Part shown: in pieces, positions 1-10,900 of the stretch | How the letters are laid out: every line of letters begins with the position of its first letter | Numbering within the stretch: the stretch's first letter is position 1 | Assembly (NCBI GenBank): GCA_963422275.1 | Contig: OY729418.1 | Span: forward strand, 248,001 to 312,000 | DNA: 64,000 bases | Origin: G963422275 sp963422275 | GTDB taxonomy: Bacteria > Pseudomonadota > Alphaproteobacteria > Rhodobacterales > Rhodobacteraceae | Direction: 5' to 3' | Made by a program: the position numbers and the translations under genes | The notes under the pieces: model-generated | Databases searched by the model: none | Told to the model about the DNA's origin: nothing | Seen by the model: the letters and a program-made list of their open reading frames with translations, nothing else

Positions 1-415
1 GTGGCAGATTGCCATGCCCCCGAGCAAGCGCCGGACGCTGGCGCCGGGCAGCGCCGCGGCCAGGGCGGAGAAGGCGAAGGCCCGGGCGCGGGCGCGGGTG
101 GAGCATCCGTTCCGGATCATCAAGCGGGTGTTCGGCTACGACATGGTTCGGTATCGGGGTCTGGACAAGAACGTGCAGCGGCTTGCGCTGCTTCTGGGCT
201 TCTCGAACCTGATGATTGCCCAGCCGCACCTGTCGTGACAAGGGAGAAGTGTGTCCGGAATTTGCCGGATCGGCCCTGCGGGGGCTGAACCGGCGGCGGT
301 TTCGCCCCGAAAACGCGCATTTGCGGCTTCCGGACCGCCGAAAACCGACCGGTTCAGCCGGGAAGGGCAAAATCCGCAGCAAACCCCAAAAAAAACCCTC
401 CAAATCAGAGGTTCC
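1..415 (+). mobile_element. IS5-group element, right part, cut by window edge
   Basis: Right-hand end of an element whose other copies lie at 47155-48719 and 60843-61928. The terminal inverted repeat reads GAGGTTCC at 408-415 and is followed by CTAA, the kind of YTAR target duplication expected of the IS5 group. The stretch after the transposase stop (239-415) matches the same stretch in the other copies nearly base for base. Confidence 0.85.
2..238 (+). CDS. IS5-group transposase, C-terminal part (partial)
   Basis: The start lies outside the window. What is visible is the C-terminal third of an IS5-group DDE transposase, including the signature VEHPFRIIKRVFGY and RYRGLDKNVQRLALLLGFSN, ending at a TGA at 236-238. 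The final catalytic glutamate lies in the VEHPF stretch. The visible frame is uninterrupted, so this copy could be intact upstream; the two full copies in the window are frameshifted. Confidence 0.8.
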   Translation, partial: WQIAMPPSKRRTLAPGSAAARAEKAKARARARVEHPFRIIKRVFGYDMVRYRGLDKNVQRLALLLGFSNLMIAQPHLS

Positions 416-498
416 CTAATGTCCGTGGGCGGCTTATTTAGACTTATTCTTGTGATCAGGAGTTCCAGGCTGTCGCATCTCTCCTCGTGGGTTTTCAG

Positions 499-1629
499 TT
501 AAACTCTGCTGTTCTTAATCCAATCATTCAGATCAGCCACAACAGGCGTCAAGTCATCGTGCTCGTTGGCTGTCGTAATCACGCGAAACTTCATACACCA
601 AGTACCATTCGAGTAGATTCCTTCGACTTCTTTGTCACGAAGCCGAAATCGGGAAGACTCCGGCAAATCCGGGTTCCAATAGGTTGAGTGGCAGTAACGT
701 ATATACGGTCGTTCTCGGCTGAGATTTTCCAAATAGCGCTGGATCGGATTTCGCGCTTGTCCGTAACCATGATTACCCAAGCTGGGATGACTCCTCTCAG
801 TTTCCCGTGCCTCGCGTGGAAGGTATCCGGCTTTTGACTGTTGAAATCTGGTGCAGAACGTCTCGTGAAATATCTGGCCTGTCGCAGACAGCTCCAAGTA
901 TGGGGTGCCGTCTATATCTTCACGATTGACCAAAGGTTCAAAACGCTCATCCCATTCTCCATCACGAAACTGCTCCCACTTCTCGCAAGAACCCGGTTGA
1001 CTCAATATGAAGAACATCCCGCTTGCCCTCTGCCAAAGGGAAAAATCCAGCGCAACTGGCATCGGTGGAAAAGGAATAATGGCATCAAAGCGTTCGTGCT
1101 TGTAATATACGGGAATGCCTAATGCTTGGCCCATGAGTACGGCGATGGCTATTTGAGCTTTGTAGCCACCTGTAGCGTTAATGGCGCAATAGTCACCTCC
1201 CGCTTCCCGTACTCGTTCCCCAAACGCCTTCGCCAAGTTTCGGAGTCCACGAGTTCGAAAGGCCTTGGGGTCGGCGTCTCTTAAACCGTTTATTCGATGG
1301 GCAGTCGCTTGCCAGCCGTGCGCATCGAAGTACTCCTTCAGAGTAACGGCCACATCCTCTCCGTCCTCGGTATCTGAATGCAATAAGTGCAGGCACCCGG
1401 GTGTAATGTAGTCGTTGGTCAAGAGATCCGTGACCGAGTTGATCTCCGCCCCACAGAGACGCTCCGTCGGTTTGCATTTTTTCAATTCTGTCGCGACTTT
1501 TGACCAATCCTTCGCACCATAAGCGCGACTCAAGCTAGAATCCGGAGCCGAGTTGCAGAGTCCTTTCAGATTGGCAAGCAAGCTCGTACCAACAGTACAT
1601 ATAGTCGTGTGCCTCATATTTTCCTGCAT
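499..1629 (-). CDS. CARF-domain effector with probable RelE-like C-terminal nuclease (Cami1-like)
   Basis: A 376-residue protein. The N-terminal half is a CARF domain of the APE2256/TIGR02619 type: CTVGTSLL at residues 11-18 and the ligand-pocket motif NATGGYK at about 151-157. CARF domains bind cyclic oligoadenylate made by Cas10. The last 85 residues (YIRYCHSTYWNP, then GIYSNGTWCMKFRVITTA) have the compact basic, strand-rich look of a RelE mRNA interferase. CARF-RelE fusions are known as Cami1, a ribosome-dependent RNase activated during type III immunity; the RelE assignment here is inference. I chose the ATG at 1629 because GGAG lies six bases before it; an upstream ATG at 1689 has no ribosome site. 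The gene lies 3.3 kb beyond the truncated end of the CRISPR array, separated by IS debris and a Fic gene, but is intact. Confidence 0.75.
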   Translation of the reverse strand: MQENMRHTTICTVGTSLLANLKGLCNSAPDSSLSRAYGAKDWSKVATELKKCKPTERLCGAEINSVTDLLTNDYITPGCLHLLHSDTEDGEDVAVTLKEYFDAHGWQATAHRINGLRDADPKAFRTRGLRNLAKAFGERVREAGGDYCAINATGGYKAQIAIAVLMGQALGIPVYYKHERFDAIIPFPPMPVALDFSLWQRASGMFFILSQPGSCEKWEQFRDGEWDERFEPLVNREDIDGTPYLELSATGQIFHETFCTRFQQSKAGYLPREARETERSHPSLGNHGYGQARNPIQRYLENLSRERPYIRYCHSTYWNPDLPESSRFRLRDKEVEGIYSNGTWCMKFRVITTANEHDDLTPVVADLNDWIKNSRV

Positions 1630-1689
1630 AACGGTCTCCAAGTCTTCCGTTCGCACTCCAACCGTAACGTTGTGTTGCGTGACTTCCAT

Positions 1690-2070
1690 TATTACTGCGT
1701 GACCGTATCACGGGTTCACCCAAGGCGAAAGCAACCTGCACGGGCCGCAAATCAATGACTACGAGCGCTTCCTGCACCGGAAGATTGGTAGACGCAAATC
1801 TCGGCCTCCCCGCCCGGCGAAGATAGGCCCGACATCTGGCAGGCTTGTGCACACCCACGTACCGCCGCTTGCAGACTGCAGGGAGACGATTGACGTCAGC
1901 ACAAAAGTGAGATCCCTGCCTCCTTTCGAGAGGATTATCTGTCGATTCCGATCTCTTTCAGGGATCTTGGCAACCGGCCCTTCGTTCCCCTGTGCCGTTT
2001 CTGTCCATCCGACCACGCCTCCACTGAGCCACCCGTCCGGTTGTTCGATCTAATACCCGCTTGTGCCCTA
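1690..2070. other. Intergenic, no gene recognised
   Basis: Between the CARF effector start and the IS427-like element. It presumably contains the promoter of the CARF gene. No protein family, RNA gene or repeat was recognised on either strand. Confidence 0.5.
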
Positions 2071-2723
2071 GGTCGTGTACTCATTGATTTTGATCCGGAG
2101 GCGGATGCAGGCAAGGGCGATTGCGGCGAGGAAGTTTCTTGCGAGCTTGCGATAGCGGGTCGCGATGCCTCGGAAGTGCTTGAGCTTGTTGAAGAAGCGT
2201 TCCACGAGGTTGCGTTGGCGCTACAGGTGATCGGGCACCGAGCGCCGCTCCCGGCGATCCCGTTGGGTCGGGATGTGGGGGCAAGAGCCATGGTCGGCAA
2301 TGAGCTTGAGGATGGCGCGGGCGTCGCAGCCGCGGTCGGCGACGGTGTCCCGGGCCGGCTCAAGGCCGTCAAGGAGGGCGGGCACGGCAGCCTTGTCGGA
2401 GGCTTGACCCGGGGTGAGCGCAAAGCGGCGCGGCAGGCCAAGGCCGTCGACGACGACGTGGATTTTGGTGCTCAGCCCGCCTCGCGAGCGTCCGATGGCG
2501 TGATCCGGACCCCCTTTTTTCCGCCCGCGGCGTGCCGGTGCGCAGGATGTGAAAAATCCCGCTGATCACCCCGCGGCTTGTCAGGCAGCAACGGCGAGAT
2601 GATCGCCCATTCCGCATCCGTCAGATCGTGCCGGCCCTGCATCCTCAATCTCCCGCTGTTTGGAAGATTGAATCACATCGGAGCCGAAAAGAAAATCCCT
2701 TTTCCCTTTATGAGTACACGAAC
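2071..2723 (-). mobile_element. IS427-like IS5-family element, internally deleted
   Basis: Bounded by GGTCGTGTACTCAT on the left and ATGAGTACACGAAC on the right (one mismatch), flanked by TA on both sides. Inside, on the minus strand, are the ends of the two-part transposase seen complete at 33983-34830, joined across a deletion that drops the middle of the N-terminal frame. Not functional. It truncates the IS1595-type transposase to its right. Confidence 0.8.
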
Positions 2724-3260
2724 TAACCGCAGCAGTCTTGCCAACGGCTCCGCGTCCGGTTCCTGCCAACTCTTTCCGCTCTGCGTTCGACATGTTTTTG
2801 CACGATCCACCGAAGCGGGTCTCATCGAACTCGACCGATCCGTCGAAGGAACCATCGCCCCCGCCGGCCCAGGCTTCCCGGATGCGATGAAGCATGAACC
2901 ATGCGGTGGGCTGCGAGACGCCGATATCCCGATGCAGTTTCATGCTGGAGACGCTCTTGAGCGACGCGAGGCACAGGTGGATGGCGATGGCCCACTTGTA
3001 TAGCGGAACATTGGAGTGCGCGATTGGCGTGCCGGTGCGGACACTGAAGTAGCCACGACAATCCGTGCACCAGCCAGGCATGGGCTTCACGTTTGGAACC
3101 TCGCGCGTGTTGACGCTCCGTGTTTCCCGCAACGGCGTCCCCCAACTCAAATCGCATCTTCAAACCACTTGATGGCCGCTTTCTCGGTCGGGAACATGTC
3201 CATGAGATCGACCAGCGTCAAACCGTCGCGATGGGCTCTGCCGGGCTTCTTGCGTGCCAT
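2724..3260 (-). pseudogene. IS1595-family transposase, N-terminal part, frameshifted and truncated
   Basis: Reading leftward from an ATG at 3260, the first 34 codons (MARKKPGRAHRDGL, VDLMDMFPTEKAAIKWFEDAI) match the start of IS1595-family transposases. A frameshift or small deletion then gives a TGA, and the sequence continues in another frame with the zinc ribbon CTDCRGYFSVRTGT and the helix-turn-helix SMKLHRDIGVSQPTAWFMLHRIREAW. The gene stops at GKTAAV, where the IS427-like element has inserted. The C-terminal half is not found on the other side of that element. Confidence 0.75.
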
Positions 3261-3429
3261 GTCTTGCCCCCTCTTCCAACACCTCGAAACAGAAAGTCTG
3301 GCACAGAATGTTAAGTAATATTTATATTCTACAAAATTCCTGCTTTCACAACAGTCTTCCAGTGCAGAAAATTAAAGCAATTGAGTCCACATCTGCCTGT
3401 CCGGTCGAGAAGGCACTTTATGCGGTTTT

Positions 3430-3511
3430 GGATATTTTTGGATACTTTTTCGGGTATTTAACCAAATCATTTGCATTTATGGGTATATTGGGGTATTTTT
3501 TTGGGTATGAC
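3430..3511. promoter_or_regulatory. Phased GGRTA repeats upstream of the Fic gene
   Basis: Six copies of GGRTA followed by T-rich tracts occur in two clusters (about 3434-3465 and 3481-3510), spaced 10-12 bp within each cluster, about one helical turn. The last copy touches the ATG of the Fic gene. The arrangement resembles a cooperative operator or a curved promoter region. Since the Fic protein has its own winged-helix C-terminus, autoregulation is possible; this is inference. Confidence 0.4.
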
Positions 3512-4559
3512 ACTGAATTCCGATTCACTCAAGATTACCCCCGAAATCCTCTCGCTCATTGCCGAGCTAGATGAGTTCAAAGGAACTTGGCGTGCGCTTG
3601 GCACGCTGGCTCCAGAGCGCCTGTCCGCCCTGCGCCGGGTCGCCACTATCGAGAGCATCGGCTCCTCCACACGCATCGAAGGCAGCAAACTCTCCGACAA
3701 GGAGATTTCGTACCTTCTAATGAATCTCGAAATCAGAAAATTCGAGACGCGCGATGAGCAGGAAGTCGCCGGATATGCGAAAGCCATGGAAACCGTGTTT
3801 GCCCACGCCAATGAGCTGACGGTCACCGAAAATCATGTCAGGCAACTTCACCGCGACCTGCTGATTTACAGCGACAAAGACGAATGGCATCGAGGTGCAT
3901 ACAAGATCAATTCCAACAATGTCATGGCTTTTAATGCCGACGGCAAAGAGATTGGCCTGGTATTCGAAACCGCAACGCCCTTTGACACACCCCGACTGAT
4001 CACCGAGCTTGTCGAATGGACGCGCACGACATTGGATGAAAACCACCTTCATCCGCTCCTTGCCATTGCGATATTCGCCGTCGTGTTCCTGCAAATCCAC
4101 CCTTTCCAGGATGGCAATGGCAGGCTCTCGCGCATTCTGACGACATTGCTTCTGCTGCGCAGTGGATACGAATATGTCTCTTATAGCTCGCTGGAGAGCG
4201 TCATCGAGCAGACCAAGGAAAATTATTACGTCGCCCTGCGGAAAACACAGGGCACGATACGCTGCACCGAACCGGACTGGCAACCATGGACGTTATACTT
4301 CCTGCGTGCCGTTCAGCGACAAAAGGGGCAACTCGAGAAGAAAATCGAACGCGAGCGCATCTTGATGAATGCGCTTCCCGAATTGTCAACCAAGATCCTC
4401 GAACTGGCAAAGGGACACGGCCGGGTCACGATCAGCGAGGTCGTCAAGATCACGGGCGCAAACCGCAACACCATAAAAAAGCATCTGCGATCGTTGGTGT
4501 CGATGAGACACCTCTCCCAACACGGAACCGGCAAAGGGACATGGTACGGAATTGCCTGA
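3507..4559 (+). CDS. Fic-family adenylyltransferase with C-terminal winged helix
   Basis: A 350-residue Fic protein. The catalytic loop HPFQDGNGRLSR starts at residue 198 and is complete, including the His and the Asn/Gly of the nucleotide-binding part. An inhibitory helix motif SSTRIEG at residues 53-59 precedes it (class II Fic, autoinhibition by Glu). The C-terminus (KILELAKGHGRVTISEVVKITGANRNTIKKHL) is a winged helix-turn-helix, as in the large Fic/DUF4172-like regulators. Such proteins transfer AMP to hydroxyl side chains of a target protein. I prefer the ATG at 3507 over the one at 3471, because the earlier start adds twelve residues outside the family's usual N-terminus and lies within the operator-like repeats. 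It stands alone between IS remnants; no separate antitoxin is seen. Confidence 0.88.
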   Translation: MTLNSDSLKITPEILSLIAELDEFKGTWRALGTLAPERLSALRRVATIESIGSSTRIEGSKLSDKEISYLLMNLEIRKFETRDEQEVAGYAKAMETVFAHANELTVTENHVRQLHRDLLIYSDKDEWHRGAYKINSNNVMAFNADGKEIGLVFETATPFDTPRLITELVEWTRTTLDENHLHPLLAIAIFAVVFLQIHPFQDGNGRLSRILTTLLLLRSGYEYVSYSSLESVIEQTKENYYVALRKTQGTIRCTEPDWQPWTLYFLRAVQRQKGQLEKKIERERILMNALPELSTKILELAKGHGRVTISEVVKITGANRNTIKKHLRSLVSMRHLSQHGTGKGTWYGIA

Positions 4560-4826
4560 TCGAGCCGAGCATCGCCTGAAGACGGTGCACCAAAACCTTC
4601 TGCCGGAGAGCGTCGATGACCCGGTTCAAAGGGACTGGCTCCACAAAGCGGCCAACGGGACATGTGAGAGGGTCGGTAATCGAACCCACGCTTGAGCGGT
4701 TTGTATCCTGACGGGAACAGCCTAGCGCCGCGGAGTGTCATTGCACTCGGTGCGCCATCTCAGCGGACATGGATAAATTGGCTGCTCTTTGCAAATTGGC
4801 GGCTCCAGTCGGTCAATCCCACCTGG
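4560..4826. other. Intergenic, no gene recognised
   Basis: Between the Fic gene and the IS5 fragment at the end of the CRISPR array. A minus-strand frame of about 80 codons across 4450-4689 has no family resemblance that I can defend. Possibly decayed mobile DNA. Confidence 0.4.
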
Positions 4827-4929
4827 GGAACCTCTGATTTGGAGGGTTTTGGCTGCGGACGTTCCCGTTTTCCGGCTGTGCCGGCGGTTTCCTGCGGTCC
4901 GGAAGCCCCGAAGGCGCGTTTTCGGGGCG
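4827..4929 (-). mobile_element. IS5-group end fragment fused to the CRISPR array
   Basis: Begins with the inverted repeat GGAACCTCTGATTTGGAGGG, the reverse complement of the right end of the IS5-group copies, and follows the terminal 100 bp of those copies in a diverged form (GCGGTCCGGAAGCC, then GCGCGTTTTCGGGGCG). The similarity ends at CGGGGCG, a 7-bp string present in both the IS and the CRISPR repeat, and continues as CRISPR repeat. The rest of the IS is gone. Confidence 0.8.
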
Positions 4930-4940
4930 GGTACTGCGAC
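4923..4940 (-). repeat. Truncated distal CRISPR repeat (18 of 37 bp)
   Basis: CGGGGCGGGTACTGCGAC is identical to the last 18 bases (plus-strand reading) of the array repeat. It is followed by a 37-bp spacer (4941-4977) and then the first full repeat. The missing 19 bases were replaced by the IS5-group fragment. Confidence 0.85.
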
Positions 4941-4977
4941 CACTTCCCCGCATAAGTCGATTTGCCACATTGCTGGT

Positions 4978-7900
4978 GTTTCAATCCCCTGACGAGCGGG
5001 GCGGGTACTGCGACCTTCGGGCGGTTCATAGAAGACCACCCTACTATTCACTAAGGTTTCAATCCCCTGACGAGCGGGGCGGGTACTGCGACACGCCATA
5101 TCGCCTTGGCCAAGGTCTCTTGACCGATGGCGGTTTCAATCCCCTGACGAGCGGGGCGGGTACTGCGACCAATTGACTGCTGACATGTCAGTTGAGGATG
5201 CAAGGCGGGTTTCAATCCCCTGACGAGCGGGGCGGGTACTGCGACCTCACGGTCAAGGGTAGGGACCCGGCCGAATACCCGCTGTTTCAATCCCCTGACG
5301 AGCGGGGCGGGTACTGCGACTCGACGATTGGTTCAGCCTGGCCGCACGGGGCCGGGACGTTTCAATCCCCTGACGAGCGGGGCGGGTACTGCGACATCTC
5401 AATGGACTCATGCGTATGGAATGTAAAACTTGTTTCAATCCCCTGACGAGCGGGGCGGGTACTGCGACCTGATATGATTGAGCATGGCGGGCGGAAATAC
5501 AGGATTGTTTCAATCCCCTGACGAGCGGGGCGGGTACTGCGACTTGCGCCGCGCCGGTATTTCCCGGTTCGTAATTCGTCCCGTTTCAATCCCCTGACGA
5601 GCGGGGCGGGTACTGCGACCACCGGAAATGTTTCCCTCCATGGCCATCTGTGCCGCGTTTCAATCCCCTGACGAGCGGGGCGGGTACTGCGACAAGAATC
5701 AATGCACGCTTTACTGCTTAGGCTTGTGCTGGTTTCAATCCCCTGACGAGCGGGGCGGGTACTGCGACTTCGACGTCGGGACGGTCAAGGAGTGCGCCGT
5801 GCACTCGGTTTCAATCCCCTGACGAGCGGGGCGGGTACTGCGACAAGGGCAATGCCAGCCGATACTTGCCAGCGGATTGCGGGTTTCAATCCCCTGACGA
5901 GCGGGGCGGGTACTGCGACACGCTTCAAGCGGTTGCTGAAGCGTAAGAGCGGAAAGCTTGTTTCAATCCCCTGACGAGCGGGGCGGGTACTGCGACTTGC
6001 TCGCAGGCTCTTGCTATACCGGGCGGCGCTTCCGGTGTTTCAATCCCCTGACGAGCGGGGCGGGTACTGCGACTGCGGAGCCTAACAAGGAGAGGTAACG
6101 TGAAAGTATTGTTTCAATCCCCTGACGAGCGGGGCGGGTACTGCGACCAACCGGCCCGCCTTTCTGCCCCGCCCGAACTCCAAACGTTTCAATCCCCTGA
6201 CGAGCGGGGCGGGTACTGCGACGACACCAGTTCCGTCCCCGCCTTGGCCGCCGCTTTCGCGAGGTTTCAATCCCCTGACGAGCGGGGCGGGTACTGCGAC
6301 CGGCGTAAACCGCTTGACCATGTTCGCCAGCGTTCCGGCATGGTTTCAATCCCCTGACGAGCGGGGCGGGTACTGCGACAGCCAAATTTCCCGAAACCAA
6401 TGCATTTACGCTTTCCAGTTTCAATCCCCTGACGAGCGGGGCGGGTACTGCGACGGCAACAAGGATTGGAACAATGGAAAACAAATCAACACTGTTTCAA
6501 TCCCCTGACGAGCGGGGCGGGTACTGCGACGCGCCGCGATGGACCGAGGAGAGCGCGACGATACGCAAAGGTTTCAATCCCCTGACGAGCGGGGCGGGTA
6601 CTGCGACCTTGCGCGCCTGTCTGCATGCAATACTCGGAGACGATGCATGTTTCAATCCCCTGACGAGCGGGGCGGGTACTGCGACGGCACAAGGGGGAAG
6701 TCAAGCGTGTTCGCGGGCATAGTTTCAATCCCCTGACGAGCGGGGCGGGTACTGCGACATCGTTTGAATTACCTCCGGTTGGGCGTCTCTGATTGCATGT
6801 TTCAATCCCCTGACGAGCGGGGCGGGTACTGCGACATGAGGAAGTCAACCTTCGCTACGGGTCTATGGAAGACCGTTTCAATCCCCTGACGAGCGGGGCG
6901 GGTACTGCGACAAGGACACAGTCGATTCCCTGTTCGTCAGCCCCGAGCAGATGTTTCAATCCCCTGACGAGCGGGGCGGGTACTGCGACTCGCGCGACAA
7001 CTCATGGCGAGCGCCCCTGCTCAAAGTTTCAATCCCCTGACGAGCGGGGCGGGTACTGCGACTACGAACGGGGAATCGCAGACGGCCTAATCGCCGTCCT
7101 GTTTCAATCCCCTGACGAGCGGGGCGGGTACTGCGACAAACAATGAGCGATGAACTCCCCATCCACCTGCACCCGGTTTCAATCCCCTGACGAGCGGGGC
7201 GGGTACTGCGACTTTTTTAACAGTAAGCAATGAAGACAGCTCCTTTATAGTTTCAATCCCCTGACGAGCGGGGCGGGTACTGCGACACGCCCTAATCGCC
7301 GTCCTGCGGGCTGAAATAATCTCCGTTTCAATCCCCTGACGAGCGGGGCGGGTACTGCGACATGCACAATGTAATCGTGGTCGGCTGGAGCCGCGCCTTG
7401 TTTCAATCCCCTGACGAGCGGGGCGGGTACTGCGACCAGATCAATGCAGTAGCCAAGGCTACCGCAAGAGAGGGTTTCAATCCCCTGACGAGCGGGGCGG
7501 GTACTGCGACCCGCCACCCGCGCGAGTCGTGGGAGAAAAATACCACAGTTTCAATCCCCTGACGAGCGGGGCGGGTACTGCGACATCGCGGCAGCATTGG
7601 CCGAAACCAAAGCGGACTATGCGAGTTTCAATCCCCTGACGAGCGGGGCGGGTACTGCGACCTCACAAAGCGCCGCCTGTGCGCATCCAGATGCTGGTTT
7701 CAATCCCCTGACGAGCGGGGCGGGTACTGCGACCTGATATTGTGATCGGCGATATCGTATTTTATGCCGCCTTGTTTCAATCCCCTGACGAGCGGGGCGG
7801 GTACTGCGACCCTGGAGGACCTCTACAGCGTGTTTCATACATATCATGTTTCAATCCCCTGACGAGCGGGGCGGGTACTGCGACAACAGATTGAATCATA

Positions 7901-10900
7901 CGACAATGCATACGACTCTGGAGGTTTCAATCCCCTGACGAGCGGGGCGGGTACTGCGACATTGTTGGCACATACCCCGAATCAATTGGAGATTGCGGTT
8001 TCAATCCCCTGACGAGCGGGGCGGGTACTGCGACCAGGCGCAATCAACCTGAATGACGAATTGGTAGCGCGGTTTCAATCCCCTGACGAGCGGGGCGGGT
8101 ACTGCGACTATGCAAGGCGAATACGATTCAAGCGACTGCTGTTCGCTGTTTCAATCCCCTGACGAGCGGGGCGGGTACTGCGACTTGAGGAACAGCGAAA
8201 TGCGCGGGTCGCCCTGTCGGCGTTTCAATCCCCTGACGAGCGGGGCGGGTACTGCGACAGGGCCGACATCCTCCAGATAATCGTTTTCGCTGGTGTTTCA
8301 ATCCCCTGACGAGCGGGGCGGGTACTGCGACATTTTCCGCTTGTCGGCACACTGAAATCTGATGTTGCGGGTTTCAATCCCCTGACGAGCGGGGCGGGTA
8401 CTGCGACACTGGTCGATATTGCTAGGGGTCGTGAGCACGCGACCCTGTTTCAATCCCCTGACGAGCGGGGCGGGTACTGCGACATGCATGAATTGACAAA
8501 AGACTTTTCCGAACTTTTGCGGTTTCAATCCCCTGACGAGCGGGGCGGGTACTGCGACAAGGAAAATACGCTTGAGGAATGGATCAAGCTTGCCGTGCGG
8601 TTTCAATCCCCTGACGAGCGGGGCGGGTACTGCGACTGCGGCATTGAAGACGCGGATGAGGGTATCGCAACTGAAATGGTTTCAATCCCCTGACGAGCGG
8701 GGCGGGTACTGCGACAAGCGGCGAGATATTCAGCAACGAGGCTGAAACGAGGAAGTTTCAATCCCCTGACGAGCGGGGCGGGTACTGCGACGACCTATCC
8801 GCCCAAGGACGAGCGAAACATTCCGGATCGCGGTTTCAATCCCCTGACGAGCGGGGCGGGTACTGCGACAACATGACTGATTCGATTGAAACCCTTTGGT
8901 CCCGATGGCGTTTCAATCCCCTGACGAGCGGGGCGGGTACTGCGACCATGACGCCGAATCCACATCGGCAGACGATTTTCATAAAGTTTCAATCCCCTGA
9001 CGAGCGGGGCGGGTACTGCGACTTCTGCAAATCGAAGCCAACGACATTTACAGAATCTTGGCAGGTTTCAATCCCCTGACGAGCGGGGCGGGTACTGCGA
9101 CTCGAACAACACGCCAAACAATTCGACATGCATCATTGTTTCAATCCCCTGACGAGCGGGGCGGGTACTGCGACCACAACTTGGAGATTGCAATGAGCAC
9201 AGATTATCACGAAGTTTCAATCCCCTGACGAGCGGGGCGGGTACTGCGACCCGTCCCTACCAGGCTACTAGGCTCATACCGCTCATATGGTTTCAATCCC
9301 CTGACGAGCGGGGCGGGTACTGCGACGAATGGCCGCTACACGCGGTGACGACACTTGAGGCCAGTTTCAATCCCCTGACGAGCGGGGCGGGTACTGCGAC
9401 GGCACGACAGAATGAGGCAATGCAGGCTATCCTAGCCAAGCGTTTCAATCCCCTGACGAGCGGGGCGGGTACTGCGACACCCGGGAGAAAGCTACGAGAA
9501 AGCACTGCTCACGGCAATGTTTCAATCCCCTGACGAGCGGGGCGGGTACTGCGACCAGGCGGGCGCAAAAAGAACCAGTGCATCATAAGGGAGTGTTTCA
9601 ATCCCCTGACGAGCGGGGCGGGTACTGCGACGGTAAATGACCATATCAAGGCGGGTCGCGATGCGATTGGTTTCAATCCCCTGACGAGCGGGGCGGGTAC
9701 TGCGACACGTATGAGCACATATGCAATATATCGCGTCATCCCGTTTCAATCCCCTGACGAGCGGGGCGGGTACTGCGACACGATTATGCAGATCACTTCG
9801 CCGGAAAGCGGTTGCTGAGTTTCAATCCCCTGACGAGCGGGGCGGGTACTGCGACGTGTGGCGCGAGCATTGTTTACGCGCAGGATTGGGCGTGTTTCAA
9901 TCCCCTGACGAGCGGGGCGGGTACTGCGACCCGGAATGGGTGCGAGCAGCAATTCGATTGCGTGAGCGGTTTCAATCCCCTGACGAGCGGGGCGGGTACT
10001 GCGACTTCGGATTTCGCCAGCCGCATGGGTGCGGCAATACCTGGTTTCAATCCCCTGACGAGCGGGGCGGGTACTGCGACATGCTGGCATACCAGCGCCT
10101 GGCATACCACATGCCACGGGTTTCAATCCCCTGACGAGCGGGGCGGGTACTGCGACTTGCTTGATTGTGCCGCAAGTCTTGACGAGGCACGAGGTTTCAA
10201 TCCCCTGACGAGCGGGGCGGGTACTGCGACGCTGGTATCCGGGCGCGATCCGTGGTCTCAGGATGCGTTGTTTCAATCCCCTGACGAGCGGGGCGGGTAC
10301 TGCGACGCTGGAAGAATTCGTCCCTATCGATGAGACAAATCAAATCAAGTTTCAATCCCCTGACGAGCGGGGCGGGTACTGCGACAATTGCAGGGTTGCG
10401 GGGGTCACGGCTCTAGTTGCGTGTTTCAATCCCCTGACGAGCGGGGCGGGTACTGCGACGCTGTATGTCTTTGTTGAACTCGGCAACCGATGCATCAAAG
10501 TTTCAATCCCCTGACGAGCGGGGCGGGTACTGCGACATGATTTCTTGATCATCACGCCAAACCTGATCAATCATCGTTTCAATCCCCTGACGAGCGGGGC
10601 GGGTACTGCGACCAGGTCAACCATGTCGCCCAAGCCCATTGCCGCCGCCCGGTTTCAATCCCCTGACGAGCGGGGCGGGTACTGCGACCCGCACTCGCAA
10701 ACTCGTTCTCCGCTTACAGCGGAAGGGCGTTTCAATCCCCTGACGAGCGGGGCGGGTACTGCGACCTCTCATCAATGGAGGGTCGAATGACCGATACCGA
10801 CAACAGTTTCAATCCCCTGACGAGCGGGGCGGGTACTGCGACATCCTTATTGATCGCCGATCTAGGTGGGGCAATCCCATCGTTTCAATCCCCTGACGAG

